Below, in pieces: positions 1-10,351 of a stretch of DNA of 64,000 bases. Made by a program: the position numbers and the translations under genes. The stretch is from positions 6,740,501-6,804,500 of the forward strand of contig NC_054757.1 in the NCBI RefSeq assembly GCF_018143015.1, in the 5' to 3' direction. The stretch is from Lytechinus variegatus. Lineage: Eukaryota > Echinodermata > Echinoidea > Temnopleuroida > Toxopneustidae. Within the stretch, counting starts at the first letter, position 1. The number at the start of each line of letters is the position of its first letter. Below the pieces are notes generated by a model. That model ran no database searches. It saw nothing but the letters and a program-made list of their open reading frames with translations, and was not told the DNA's origin.

Positions 1-253
1 CAAACCATATTACATCACATGTACAAGGTAAGGCAAGGGTTCAATATTTGTAAAGTGTATAATGATATGACACAATTACTGTGTCTTTGACATATTGTAA
101 TATATTACACCATAATTCCTTTTCATTCACAACTGAGGTAGCATCAATTGGCAAACAAATTACTTCATAATTACAGCACTTCTGATAGAATGGCTGATAT
201 ATTTTTTCATATATTTTGCTAAGAGTACTGTCCCATGTTTGAAATAGCGACCT
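1..253. other. No feature recognised
   Basis: AT-rich sequence with only short open frames. None has a recognisable domain or plausible splice context. The right edge meets the terminal inverted repeat of the MITE that starts at 254. Confidence 0.5.
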
Positions 254-527
254 GGGCCCTGTCTTACAAAGGGTTGCGATTGATCTGATCAATCACAACT
301 ATGGAAAGCCAGCAAAGTCTACATATACAATGTATGTTTGTTCCCAAAAAAAATTGAGATATGAATGTATATCCATAAATTCATTGATTTCTTGACAATT
401 TGGTGTGTTCTCCTTTGTTTTCAAAGGACATTTTGCAAATTTCCTGTAGAAAAAATTATGACACTGATGGATTTCCATAGAGTAACGATTGATTGGATCA
501 ATCATAACTCTTTGTAAGACGGGGCTC
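254..527. repeat. Foldback MITE, GGGCCCTGTCTTAC family, copy 1
   Basis: The left end (GGGCCCTGTCTTACAAAG, then a GATTGATC-type palindrome) is matched by the reverse complement of the right end (GAGCCCCGTCTTACAAAG). Terminal repeats are about 50 bp and the centre is AT-rich and non-coding. A related copy lies at 43825-44048. The terminal repeats and lack of coding capacity indicate a non-autonomous DNA transposon; the superfamily is not assigned. Confidence 0.75.
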
Positions 528-660
528 TGGAGTGCAGGAAGGCTGCGATGAAAAGGCACACAGCATCCTTATAGTTGGATTCCTGCCAAAAGACAAGGCA
601 AAAACTTTCAACAAGTTGCAGAACCAGTGGGAACGGGCGCAGGTAAAATCTGTGTCACCC

Positions 661-800
661 GAGTAGCGTTTCATGAAAGGACTTGTCAGACGTTTTATCT
701 GACAGTTACCATAGTAACAGTGCTCCTCAGCCAATCAAAGTCATGAAAAGTTGTCAGATCCGACAACTTGTCGGACAAAAGTGTCGATGAAACACCCCCC
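661..800. repeat. Foldback MITE, GCGTTTCATGAAAGG family, copy A
   Basis: The palindromic ends read GCGTTTCATGAAAGGACTTG at the left and, inverted, a run ending in GATGAAAC followed by C-rich sequence at the right. The core contains ACCATAGTAACAG and CAGCCAATCA. The inverted copy at 1297-1455 is better preserved. Confidence 0.7.
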
Positions 801-902
801 TAGGTGACATTCTAGAGGAACTACATGTACACATTTGGTTTTTCAGGAATTCACTAGGTCGCACGCATGAAAGACATTTCAGATGTTACACAGTAATCTT
901 AA

Positions 903-1048
903 CAGGGGCCGCGGAACCGTTTTCAAGGGGGGGGGGGGGGGGCTGACCATGCAAAAAATCACAATCATATGGTCATTTCTACGATTTTGTACATGGTTTT
1001 GGAAAAAAGTGGGGGGCTTAAGCCGCCCCCCCACTTCCACGGCCCCTG
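903..1048. repeat. Small MITE with CAGGGGCCG ends
   Basis: Begins CAGGGGCCGCGGAA and ends TTCCACGGCCCCTG, a clear terminal inverted repeat. Inside is a run of about 17 G and a short C run flanking AT-rich sequence. The CAGGG start resembles hAT ends, but the eight bases on each side do not match, so the superfamily is a guess. Confidence 0.65.
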
Positions 1049-1189
1049 CTTTACGCAACATGACCAATATGAAAGGGGTATATGTCTGAGTTTCCTCAAC
1101 AGAAATGTTCATTATTTACTGAGATTTCATACTGACAGCCCATTCAATCCATCTGAGATTGTATTCAGACAATCAGAATGTATTAAAGG

Positions 1190-1615
1190 CACAGGTTAAA
1201 TCTTGGTGTCCCCAGGACACGTCCTAGACAAATAGACATGTAAACATTTGGTTTTTCAGGAATTCACTAGGACGTGTGAAAGACATTTCTCACTCAGGGG
1301 AGCGTTTCATCAACATTTTTGTCCGACAAGTTGTCAGATCTGACATCTTTCCTTGATTTTGATTGGCTGAGAGGCAGTGTTACTATGGTAACTGTCGGAT
1401 GAAACAGGACTTGTCGGATAAAACATCCGACAAGTCCTTTCATGAAACGCTCCCCAGATGTAACATGATAGTAATGAGGTGACATTACCAATATGAAAGG
1501 GGTATATATCTGAGTTTCCTCATTTAGAAATTATTATTATCATTCATTATTTACTGACTTTTAAACCTTTCAAGCTATAAAATTCACATGTGAATGTATT
1601 TAGACAATCAGAATG
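1190..1615. repeat. Tandem duplication, unit 2 (carries one MITE)
   Basis: Second copy of the segment at 640-1182, with the same block order but a different MITE (1297-1455) inserted at a different point. Adjacent direct placement points to local duplication. Confidence 0.7.
1297..1455. repeat. Foldback MITE, GCGTTTCATGAAAGG family, copy B (inverted)
   Basis: Begins GGGGAGCGTTTCATC and ends GATGAAACGCTCCCC-like (TTTCATGAAACGCTCCCC), so it is nearly palindromic. Read on the minus strand it aligns along its length with copy A, including the CCATAGTAAC and CAGCCAATCAAAATCAAGG core. Confidence 0.75.
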
Positions 1616-1877
1616 TAAGAAGTTTACATTGTCATTGTTAGCTCATACAGGCAAAATTATCTAACATATAAATATTCAATTCAATTTTAAATATATATAT
1701 ATATGCCTACATCCTACGTACGGGCGAAGTCTATGAATGGGTTTATTCTGTCATAATACACATATAGACGTAAAGACGAAGGTAGAGGGCGTTAAGGTGC
1801 ATTACCAACATTGTAAGACAAAAAAATTCGCCTTAAACACAGATGTAGAGAAATATATATACATAAGTATATGTACA

Positions 1878-2161
1878 TTATTTAAAAATGCCATCCTTTA
1901 TGATCAGTAAAAGGCATCATAAGTGCCTAGCTACTAAAAAGAATACAATGCATAAAGGTAATACACTCTATGGCAGATTGAATTCCATTAAATTCAATTT
2001 GTGGCCTTCTCGGTAAATAATAATAATAATAATAATAGACAGTTCTTGTATAGCGCATAACACTTTATAAATAAATAACGTCTCTATGCGCTTCCAAAGG
2101 ACTTGGATATTATTACCCTGGCTTTATTTATTTAAAAATGCCATCCTTTATGATCAGTAAA
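1878..2161. repeat. 34-bp direct repeats flanking a LINE/SINE-tail insertion
   Basis: Positions 1878-1911 and 2128-2161 are identical 34-base copies (core AAAAATGCCATCCTTTATG), exactly 250 bases apart. Between them is an (ATA)n run at about 2019-2037 followed by TTCTTGTATAGCGCATAAC, the tail also seen in the SINE at 28845-29120. The repeats could be a long target duplication or a small segmental duplication. Confidence 0.55.
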
Positions 2162-2162
2162 T

Positions 2163-3704
2163 ATGATCAATAAATATCAATAAAACATTTTTAATAGATT
2201 AATGAAAAATGGCAAATATCAAAATTTATAAAATATTGTGAAAATAATAGGCTTATTCAAGAAAAACATTCACACAATTTTTCAAACAAATATAAAATAA
2301 AATTTATATACCACCATATGAACATTATGATATATGACATAGTTACAGAAATAAACAAATTCACACTGTAGATTAATAATACTTTTACTGTCAGCCATTC
2401 ACATATTATATCATAAATACATGCACAATCGAAAGCAAAAGGTAATTCAAACTGTATATGTATAATTGTTTATGATCATTTGTTCAAATGAATTGAAGAT
2501 AACAAATTTAGGCACTTCTGCACAATTCTGAATATTATCGTTCCAGTTTTATAGTAAGTTATTTTTTATTAGATCAAAAGTGTGAATAGTAATGAGCACT
2601 GCATTTTTTATAATTCCCAAGTAAAAATTAAAAAAATAATAATTATTAATCAAACAGACATAAACCTATTCTTTTGGAACAAACTATTATTCTTTTTTTT
2701 TTCAATTTGAAAGATTTGAATCGAAATGAGCACTTTAAAATGTTCTCACTCATCCAGTCAAGCTCAGCAACCAATGCTTGTTAATCCAAAGCCACAAATC
2801 CATTTCTTTGGAGTGACATTTAGGTAAAATTGCTTTGATGGGGTATGTAACATACTTACATGAAATTGGGGTGATTGCACTTGACCTTGAACAAAGTTTG
2901 TTTAATCTAAACGTTTCCATGGTAACAGCCACCGACTGTCCGACACCTACATGTATGCATGGGCCAAGCCATTCAGCAGATTTCAAGTCATTTTTCATGT
3001 GTACCCCTAGTTTAGTAGTTTCCTGATATTGAATTGGATTATCATAATTAGCTCATAAAAAAAATAAAGCAAATAAACTGAACTTTCTATCTAGATAATC
3101 GCCTTCTGATAAGCACAAAGTAAATGGAAAGCTTAGTAGATAAATGGACATAAAAATTTGCATCATTATTACAAGACCACAATCTTTAAGCACAATCGCC
3201 ATAAAAAAATTTGACTTACAAAATAAGTCTTTATTTTATCATAAAGTCTTTTCTCTTGAGTATTATTACAATTAATTTTGTTATAGCGTAGATTGGAACT
3301 TGGACCCTGAACATGACAAGGGCCAAGATGTCTTACAGCGTATTAAAGCTATAAATCAATTGCAGACAATAATGATCAAATATCAACAACCACCTGTAAG
3401 AGTTTCCCCTGTTAAAAATCTACCCTGTGACTCTAGTCTGTATTTGTGCCATGACACCAAACAATATTTTGTCCATCACGTTTCTTAAAAACAATTTGCC
3501 GACTCATATGACCTGCATCGCCCTACATTATTTGTTTTAAAATATCTGGTCCCTAACGGGAAAAGAGTATCCTGTTTTTCATATAAATGTTTACACCCTG
3601 AAAATGAAAGGTTTTCCTTTGTTATATCTCTTTTCATTAGATTTCAAAGGAAAGACAAATGCTAGTCCACCGCAATTACAGAAACTTTTTGATATTTTTT
3701 TCTC
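2163..3704. other. AT-rich intergenic stretch, nothing recognised
   Basis: Very AT-rich sequence with short, unsupported open frames on both strands (for example around 2750-3026 and 3300-3488). No domain, splice pattern or repeat end was recognised. Confidence 0.5.
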
Positions 3705-4102
3705 TTAAAGCTAAATGATAGTAGTTGTAGTAAAACACTAATTTCATGAGTCTGTAAACCAAGGTTAAGTATGACTATATCATCGTCAATCTAGATCTGG
3801 TACAGTTACATAAACTTAACTTTGTGAAATCATAAAATCTCAGCTGAAATACCATCACACTGAAGATCGCCTACACAGATAGGCACACGTGGGACAGTGT
3901 ATTATTATTGCTGGAATAAAGACCCGACGGAAGTGACTGAATCCGCTCTTATTTTGCTTATTTCTCAGCAATTACACAATTTCTTCCAGAATCCTTTGGC
4001 ACATATCTTTTATTCATACAAACAGACACTCGGGTGGTCATTATATTAGATTTTGTAAAAAGTCATTTTGAGATCGTTACCAAAACTGGAATTTACCTTT
4101 AA
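3705..4102. repeat. MITE, TTAAAGGTAAATTCCAGT family, copy 1
   Basis: Starts TTAAAGCTAAAT and ends, inverted, TTAAAGGTAAATTCCAGT. The interior holds AGATCTGGTACAG, GGGACAGTGTAT and TTTCTCAGCAATTACACAAT blocks, shared in order with 4288-4694 and 35383-35774. No coding capacity. The ends look as if inserted at TTAA-like sites. Confidence 0.75.
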
Positions 4103-4265
4103 GCTAGAACCATGCTTACACCCTGTGGTATCAGCACCAATACATTTCTCTAAAGTGAACAAAACATTACAATTTGATTGTATGACAGATTTGCATAGGA
4201 TTTTTTTCTTATCGGCCCATATCCCTCCTCTCTTCTTCTGCTCTTTTGTAGTAATTCAACCCATT

Positions 4266-4986
4266 AGCCCGTATTCTGAACTTGGGTTTAAAGCTAAATT
4301 TCAGTAGTTGCAGTAAAACACTGATTTTGTGAGAAAGTCTGTAAAACCAAGGTTAAGTAATACTATATCATCATCGATCTAGATCTGGTACAGCTACATA
4401 TTAAACTGCACTTTGTGAAATCATAAAATCTAAGCTGAAAAACAATCACACTGAAGATCGCCAATACAGAAAGGCACACATGGGACAGTGTATATTATAT
4501 TGCTGGAATAAAGACCCAACGGAAGTGCCCGAATCCGTGCTTATTTTGCTTATTTCTCAGCAATTACACAATTTCTTCCAGAATCCTTCGGCACAGATTA
4601 TTTATTCATATAAACAGACACTTGGGTGGTCATTATATTGGATTCTGTACAAAGTCATTTTGAGATCGTTACCACAACTGGAATTTATCATTAAACTGAA
4701 CCCTGGTTTAAAGTTGTGGTTTAACTATGGAGAGCCAATTGGAACACAAATCTCTCTTAGCAGATGTTCAATGTATTAGCTCTAAGTAATGACACTCAAA
4801 TACTTTTATAACTGTCTTAGAATGATAAGTGAAATATTTTCTTCATAATGAAAGCAAAGGGAAACAAAATAGTAAATAAAAGAAAAATATACAATATAGG
4901 CAGATTTTTGTAGTTTGTGGCTCCCCATAATTTTAGCTCAGAGTTAGACTATGGTCTATATTAAACCTAACTTCAGAATACGGGCC
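4266..4986. repeat. MITE, GGCCCGTATTCTGAAGT family, with another MITE nested inside
   Basis: The outer ends (GCCCGTATTCTGAACTTGGG at the left and, inverted, GGCCCGTATTCTGAAGTTAG at the right) belong to the family also seen intact at 17643-17950 and 37336-37646. The left arm is interrupted at its GGTTTAAAG by copy 2 of the TTAAAGGTAAATTCCAGT family (4288-4694), after which the outer element resumes with GGTTTAAAGTTGTGG. This orders the insertions: outer first, inner later. Confidence 0.75.
4288..4694. repeat. MITE, TTAAAGGTAAATTCCAGT family, copy 2 (nested)
   Basis: Aligns closely with 3705-4102 over nearly its whole length, including AGATCTGGTACAGCTACAT and TTTCTCAGCAATTACACAAT. It sits inside the left arm of the element at 4266-4986. 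Confidence 0.75.
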
Positions 4987-5391
4987 TGTTCCATAATGTA
5001 ACCTATCGTTCCTGTAACCAAACAAAGGAATAATGCACTTAGTGAAGGCAGTGGGTCACAGATGAATTAATGTAATTAGAACAGAGTTAATATCGCAAGT
5101 AGTATTTTTAAAACTTTCACCATTCAAATATCCTTTATACTGGCACTTAATGTAACATCAACCCCAATTGAAGAGCAATCATTTACTCCACGAGCCGTGA
5201 TCACAAATTTATACCCATGCTGCCAGATTCAGTGAGATAGAATGTGCATGCAGTGGGCGCATCACACCATGAAATTTCCATCACTGGAAACTTACTTGTG
5301 ACAACACTGATTGCAATGTACGAACTTTAGATGCCTAAGTCCAAACACCAAGACTGCCATGGGAATGTTTGGAGTAAGGTTACCCTATGGT

Positions 5392-5397
5392 TTTATT
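5392..5397 (-). promoter_or_regulatory. Candidate polyadenylation signal for the elongase gene
   Basis: TTTATT on the plus strand reads AATAAA on the minus strand, about 315 bases downstream of the elongase stop codon. A MITE (5407-5656) lies between, so it would be in the 3' UTR if this signal is used. Position alone supports the call. Confidence 0.25.
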
Positions 5398-5406
5398 TCT
5401 TCTGTG

Positions 5407-5656
5407 CACTGCAAAAAACTCTGGTGTTGATTTAACACCAGCCCGGAATCTATATATGTCCACACCAGAGAAGTGTTAAACAACACCAGTTTCATTTCGG
5501 TAATTAACACCAGTTAGGTGTTTATACTGTACAACACCAATTAGTATTAAAACAGCATCAGTATGATTCCAAACTGGTGTTGTTTCAATATTTCTCTGGT
5601 GTGGACACATATAGATTCCAGGCTGGTGTTAAATCAGCACCGGAGTTATTGCAGTG
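5407..5656. repeat. MITE with CACTGCAA ends, elongase 3' flank
   Basis: The left end CACTGCAAAAAACTCTGGTG and the inverted right end CACTGCAATAACTCCGGTG form terminal repeats that extend about 65 bases through AACACCAGCC and TCTATAT-GTCCACACCAGAG. The arms are well matched, suggesting a recent insertion. It starts 54 bases beyond the elongase stop codon. Confidence 0.8.
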
Positions 5657-5709
5657 TGAGTTGATTTGGAATTGGTTTAACTATTTATCTTAGGTACAAA
5701 TTAATCTCT

Positions 5710-8528
5710 CTACTCTCCTTTGCGTTTACGTAAAAAGGCATTGTAATAGAAAGATGAGAACAAATAGAGCATGCTAACACCGTAGAACATCGAATACACA
5801 CAGAAACCATGATGGAGGTAGCCTATAGTATTATGAATCAAACCTATCAGGAACTGAGTGATCTGGAGCTCGGTGATGTGGCGCTTCCAGGTCGGAGCAC
5901 CAGGCAGTGTCTTCTGGGCCGTGTAGCCGTAGTAGTAGTAGAGACAGACGTGGACGAACGAGTTGATGGAGAGGCCGAAAGCAATTCCGGCCCAGGGAGA
6001 GTAGTGGTAGGCGAAGTCTGTGAGGAGGACCATGCTGGCGTGGTGGTAGACGTGGAGGAAAGAGATCTGACGACGCTTGTGGCGCAGGATCATGAACATC
6101 GTATCAAGGAGCTCAATGTTCTTGGTGCACCAGTACATGAAGTAACTGCAAGTTGCAAGGCAAATATTCTCCGTTAATACCATGGACCTACAAAAATTTC
6201 CCATTAGATTCTCGACCGCACTTCGGACTGCAAACTGCGGTCGGATACCCCTTTTTTCATTTAGAAAATCTCAAACAACATTTCCAACCCCGATAAACCC
6301 ATCTTGGCCAGGTAATCCCCTTGTCTCAATTTCACCACCACGGGCCAGCTAAACGAGCGTTGAGCCAAGGACGAAATGATAAACAACAGCTGTGCTATTA
6401 CGTAAGACTTGTCTGCCTGTAGAAGGATCTTCGGAATGAAATTATTGTATTCGATATTAATCACGTTTTCAACAAGTATATTACATTCAGACATCCAATA
6501 CTAGTCCATTTTCAATTTCGAACGAAGAAAATCAACCTCGAAATAAGGAAAGTAAGCGGAATAAGAATTACGGTATGCTTAGCATGCAAGGACCGCGATG
6601 CATCCCATATAGTTTCTGTCCGTCCAGCAAGAAAATATGGGATGCATGCCGTTCACTCGCGCAATGATACAGTCTTAACGAAAGAAAGGAAGGAAGGAAG
6701 AGAGAGAGAGAGAGAAAGAAAGAAAGAAAGAAAGAAAGAAAAAAAAAAAAGAAAGAAAGGAAGAAAAAGTTTCTATCAACGCGTGTATACATGGAACTCC
6801 ATGCACTCACCAGAACTACACACATTGCAATCCATCGTGTGTGGCCCCCTGCTGTGACCGTTGATGCTGGGGTGTATTATCTTCGGACCGAGGTCAAGAA
6901 ACAGGTGTTTCTATACTTAAATTTCATGCTTGAGGGCAATAGGGTTTGTAGTACTGAGATTTGATAAGGGAAACTGCCCAAACTGGGGTATACTGCTCTT
7001 CAAAGCAAGATTTTCGTCATGACCATGGACCTCCAAGAAGAGATCTGACAAAGTCTTGCTTTGATCTAATGATCATCATCATCATTACCAGATTATTAAG
7101 TTTATCTTGGATGGAGAGGCTTGGGCCTTGGGGTAACACAATGTATTAAAGTTAGTCCTGAAAAGGACTGCTGGTTTATATTTGTGACTCTTGAGAAGAG
7201 CAAAGAGCTCATGCTTGAAATGTCCAGAATATCAGTACTTTTAAGAGCTATAATCAGAAAGATAAGTCCAACAGTCCTTTACAGGACTAACTTACATGGT
7301 GTTACCGCAAACCTCTTAATCCAGTCTTACCACCATGCCAACCTTCAAAGCTCACATTAAGTTTATCTTAATGACAACATTCAGCAAAGGACATTTCAGC
7401 CAGCATATGCTGAACAACATATGGCAAGCCATTTTACCACTTGTTTTTTTCTTCATATATCGAGATTTCAATTTTTGATATGAGGAAATTGAATTATTGA
7501 TATAAATAAATCACTTTGCATTGTGAACAAAAGAGCAATTCTTTGTCAAGAAATGGGCTAAATAATAAAATGGACATTATAGTGAAGATCTAAAGGCCTG
7601 GTCACACCGCCCGAGCATTGTTGGAGCGGTAGGGAAAGAGGGTCGAATTTCGCTCTCAAAATTGGGGAAAAAATTGATAACAAAATTCGAAAACAAAAAA
7701 AAAAACAATCGAAATCGAAAATGGTGAACGGTAGCGAGCGGTGATGATTTTTTTCCTCTCCGCTCCACGACCGCTCCAAAAACGCTTGGGCGGTGATAAT
7801 AAGAATAGGTTTTACATGAGTAGAGTGTGGAGCAATTTTTAAATGTTGTTGCTGAATCATTTCAAACATAATACTACAGTACCTGTATTCTAGTACATCA
7901 TTTCCTTCTTTCCTAAAGATGGATCCTGACTTGACCATTCCAGTGATGAATCCCAGCAGAGTACAGCCACTGATGAAACTACAAGTATAGTTATACACTA
8001 CCATGATCTGTAAAACAAACAAAAAGAATCAAAACATCCGTATTTGTAACTTTGCATGTATGGACATCTGCATAAATAAAGGAAACAATGTAAATTAAGA
8101 ATTTCATAATATATAAAGTTGACAAAAATATCTAGGAAATATGTGAAGGCATGTTACAAAACAAACTTCTTATAACAAAAAATAATGGAGTACATGATCA
8201 CGATGATGATCTGAAATTCATCTTCATGGATTTCCAGTATTTTTCACTGTTTTTGAAAAGTTTTTCTTCCATTTCTGAAGGAAAAAAAAGTTATTGAGGG
8301 AATTTGAGCCTATTTTGACGCAGGAAGGTGGAAAAAAGGTAATTCCTTATTAAACTTGATATGGGACAATCAAACTGAACTTACTTGTTTGAGAGAGTAC
8401 GGCTTGGTCATTCTTTGGTAGAGCGGTGAAAGAGCGATGAGGATGAGGTATATGACCATAACAGGGAATGACTGAAGACCAACAAAGGTATTACCAACCT
8501 GGTAGAATCTTTCCGTAAGTATAGCCAT
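5710..8528 (-). CDS. Elongation of very-long-chain fatty acids protein (ELOVL family)
   Basis: Predicted 3-ketoacyl-CoA synthase of the ER membrane, catalysing the condensation step of fatty-acid elongation with malonyl-CoA. Coding exons: 8528-8385, 8007-7883 and 6187-5710. Phases agree (0 then 2) and all junctions are GT/AG, giving 248 residues. The start ATG is in strong context (AAG before, G after) in an exon opened by a CAG acceptor at 8537, so a 5' UTR intron is likely. Family motifs in order: KNIELLDT (KxxExxDT), the catalytic histidine box HVYHH, a NxxHxxxYxYY-type box (NSFVHVCLYYYY, with L for the usual M) and TELQITQ (TxLQxxQ). Hydrophobic stretches fit a multi-pass protein. The C-terminus KRKGE matches the KxKxx ER-retrieval signal. 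It is somewhat shorter than typical members (roughly 270-310). The ELOVL subclass is not resolved. An alternative acceptor 42 bases inside exon 3 keeps frame but would remove family-like residues. Confidence 0.9.
6193..7022. repeat. Dispersed repeat, copy 1, inside the elongase intron
   Basis: Matches 33718-34942 in inverted orientation over two blocks either side of a simple-sequence core. Block one runs from the left edge (AAATTTCCC, then TTCGGACTGCAAACTGCGGT) through an ACAGCTGTGCTATTACGTAA region to GCGCAATGATACAGTCTTAACG. Block two runs from ACGCGTGTATACATGGA to a TTTTCGTCATGA end. The core is a (GAAA/GGAA)n tract at about 6680-6770. A 65-codon minus-strand frame in block one (around 6261-6450) differs at only two residues from the other copy. 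No transposase or reverse-transcriptase motif was seen. Confidence 0.75.
6680..6770. repeat. Purine-rich (GAAA/GGAAG)n microsatellite
   Basis: Nearly pure polypurine run of GAAA, GGAA and GA units. It forms the core of the dispersed repeat at 6193-7022, and its pyrimidine counterpart sits in the inverted copy at 33970-34165. Confidence 0.85.
7130..7308. repeat. Small MITE with GGGGTAACAC ends
   Basis: The left end GGGGTAACACAATGTA and the inverted right end GCGGTAACACCATGTA are followed on each side by AAGTTAGTCCTG-AAAGGACTG. About 180 bp, non-coding, inside the elongase second intron. Confidence 0.65.
7592..7799. repeat. MITE with GGCCTGGTCACACCGCCC end
   Basis: The left arm carries CACCGCCCGAGC followed by TTGGAGCGGT. 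The right arm, inverted, carries CACCGCCCAAGCG and TTTGGAGCGGT. The central sequence is A-rich and non-coding. It ends about 85 bases from elongase coding exon 2. Confidence 0.65.
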
Positions 8529-8598
8529 CTTCTCTCCTGTTTGAAAAAATAAGAAATAAGAGTACATTAACATTGAATGGGTAGGCCAGGCTGAAAAT

Positions 8599-10343
8599 CA
8601 GGGTTGGCGATTTTTTTGATTTTTTAAAAAAATAAAAAAAATCGGATTTATTTGATTTAAATCAGATTTTTTTTATTTAAATCAGATTTTTTTTATTTTT
8701 TTTATTTTTTAAAAGTTCCTTCGAAAAAAAGGGTAATTATCCCCCCCCCTTACTCTTACAATGACATCAATATTGATGTTATACATTTCACCCCTAATAT
8801 TGTTCTTAACCACATATTTTGTAATTAAAATCCTGTAAAAATGGACAATTAAAAATAAATTTGAGGAATCATGTACATGTGTATCTGAACTTAATTCTAT
8901 CATACATAGGCTTATGAAGGAATATTCCATAGAGAATTCCCAGTGAGTAGAGAAAATTCCCCTCTCGGATTTTTCATTCAAATATTTAAAAAATCCAAGA
9001 GAAAAATCCCTTATCAAAACTGCCAACAAACCCTTTGCCAATTACTAGTATTCATGTATATTGTAAGAGAAATAATTCAAATCAATGATTTTTTTTCAAT
9101 TAGTCACAGCTTTACAATAGTCAAAGAGAGACTACAACTGTATATGTTTAGGATCTTTTTAGTTTGATAAAAAGCTCTTCTCTTGCTACAGATATAGATG
9201 CAAAACTCTCAGTTTTGGAGAACAATATAGGAGATAGCTTAGTCAAAGGGTGACTATACTACATTCTGTTACTGTGATTTTTTTACATTAATCTACAATT
9301 TTTATTCCCATATTCTCTACAAAAAAATCTGTTTGATCCATGAAGTATGAAAAAAAATCTACTTACTTTTAACTTAACTAAAGGATAGAAACTGCAAAAC
9401 TGCTTAAATTACAACATACATGTATGTATTACAAAAAGAAATTTTTTATTTTAAATGAGACACAGCTTACAACTGCCAATGATTGTAACTGAAGTACCTG
9501 AATCTTAACATTAAAATGCAGTGTTAAATGTTTATTCTCTGAGTTTTGCAAATTGTTGTTATAGAGCTCTTTCCATTATTACATGAAGATACAAAACTTC
9601 CATTATTTGTAGCACTGAACATAAAATGGGCTGCAGTGACTTAAACGGTTTATAAGAGAAAGCTTTTCTCAACAGTCAAATTATGACTGTACTACATTAT
9701 GTTAATGTGATTTTTATAATTGTTATTTAAAACATCAAATGTATGATAAATGTAACAATACGAAATAAGAGGCATGTTAAATATGTTGATTACATGCAGG
9801 TATAATTTTTTTATTTTACATGACAGAAGTAGTTATGTGTAGGCGAAGGATCAAAACTGGAAAACTGCCAACAAACCTTTTCTCATTGACTTTTATATAT
9901 TATATATTTTTTTTTACAAACTGCTCTCTGAAAAGTCTTTGGATTATGTAAAAACTTTATGTTAAGAAAGAAATTGACTAATAATAACTGACAAAGAATG
10001 TAAAATTTCAGAAGAAAAACTCGACATAATTTACAAAAAATGAGTACCTATTGACAACATACATCTGTAGTTTTTAAGGAATTACCTGATTTTATTAATT
10101 TGATTTTAATTTGTTTTAAGTAGATATGAAGACTTTGTTGATCTTTTATTGATATAAAGTTAATTCAAAGTTTTTCAGTTGACTTGAAGAATTAAAACTG
10201 CATTGAACAAATACTTTGTCCATGATTTGTACATTTTTCAATGGAAGTGATTTAAATCAATGATTTAAAAAAAAAATCATGGTGATTTAAATCGCGATTT
10301 AAATCACGATTTAAATCAACGTGATTTAAATCCGCCAACCCTG
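8599..10343. mobile_element. Non-autonomous hAT-superfamily DNA transposon
   Basis: The element begins CAGGGTTGGCG and ends CGCCAACCCTG. It is flanked by perfect 8-bp direct repeats CTGAAAAT at 8591-8598 and 10344-10351, the target duplication length diagnostic for hAT. Both subterminal regions are packed with TGATTTAAATC motifs, probable transposase-binding arrays. The 1745-bp interior is AT-rich with partial internal repeats (for example AACTGCCAACAAACC at about 9016 and 9866) and no transposase. It lies 55-63 bases upstream of the elongase start exon, in its 5' intron or promoter. Confidence 0.9.
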
Positions 10344-10351
10344 CTGAAAAT

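Larger units (their letters stand above)
640..1182. repeat. Tandem duplication, unit 1 (carries two MITEs)
   Basis: Shares with 1190-1615 several blocks in the same order: a CAGGT-AAATCT-GTGTC stretch, a TTTGGTTTTTCAGGAATTCA block, an AATATGAAAGGGGTATAT block and a CAGACAATCAGAATGTA end. The gaps between matching blocks are MITE insertions. Unit 1 carries a GCGTTTCATGAAAGG-type foldback element at about 661-800 and a CAGGGGCCG element at 903-1048. Confidence 0.7.

Noticed and set aside
5809-6177. 122-residue plus-strand frame opposite the elongase
   Set aside because: It is antisense to the well-supported elongase exon and has no family match.
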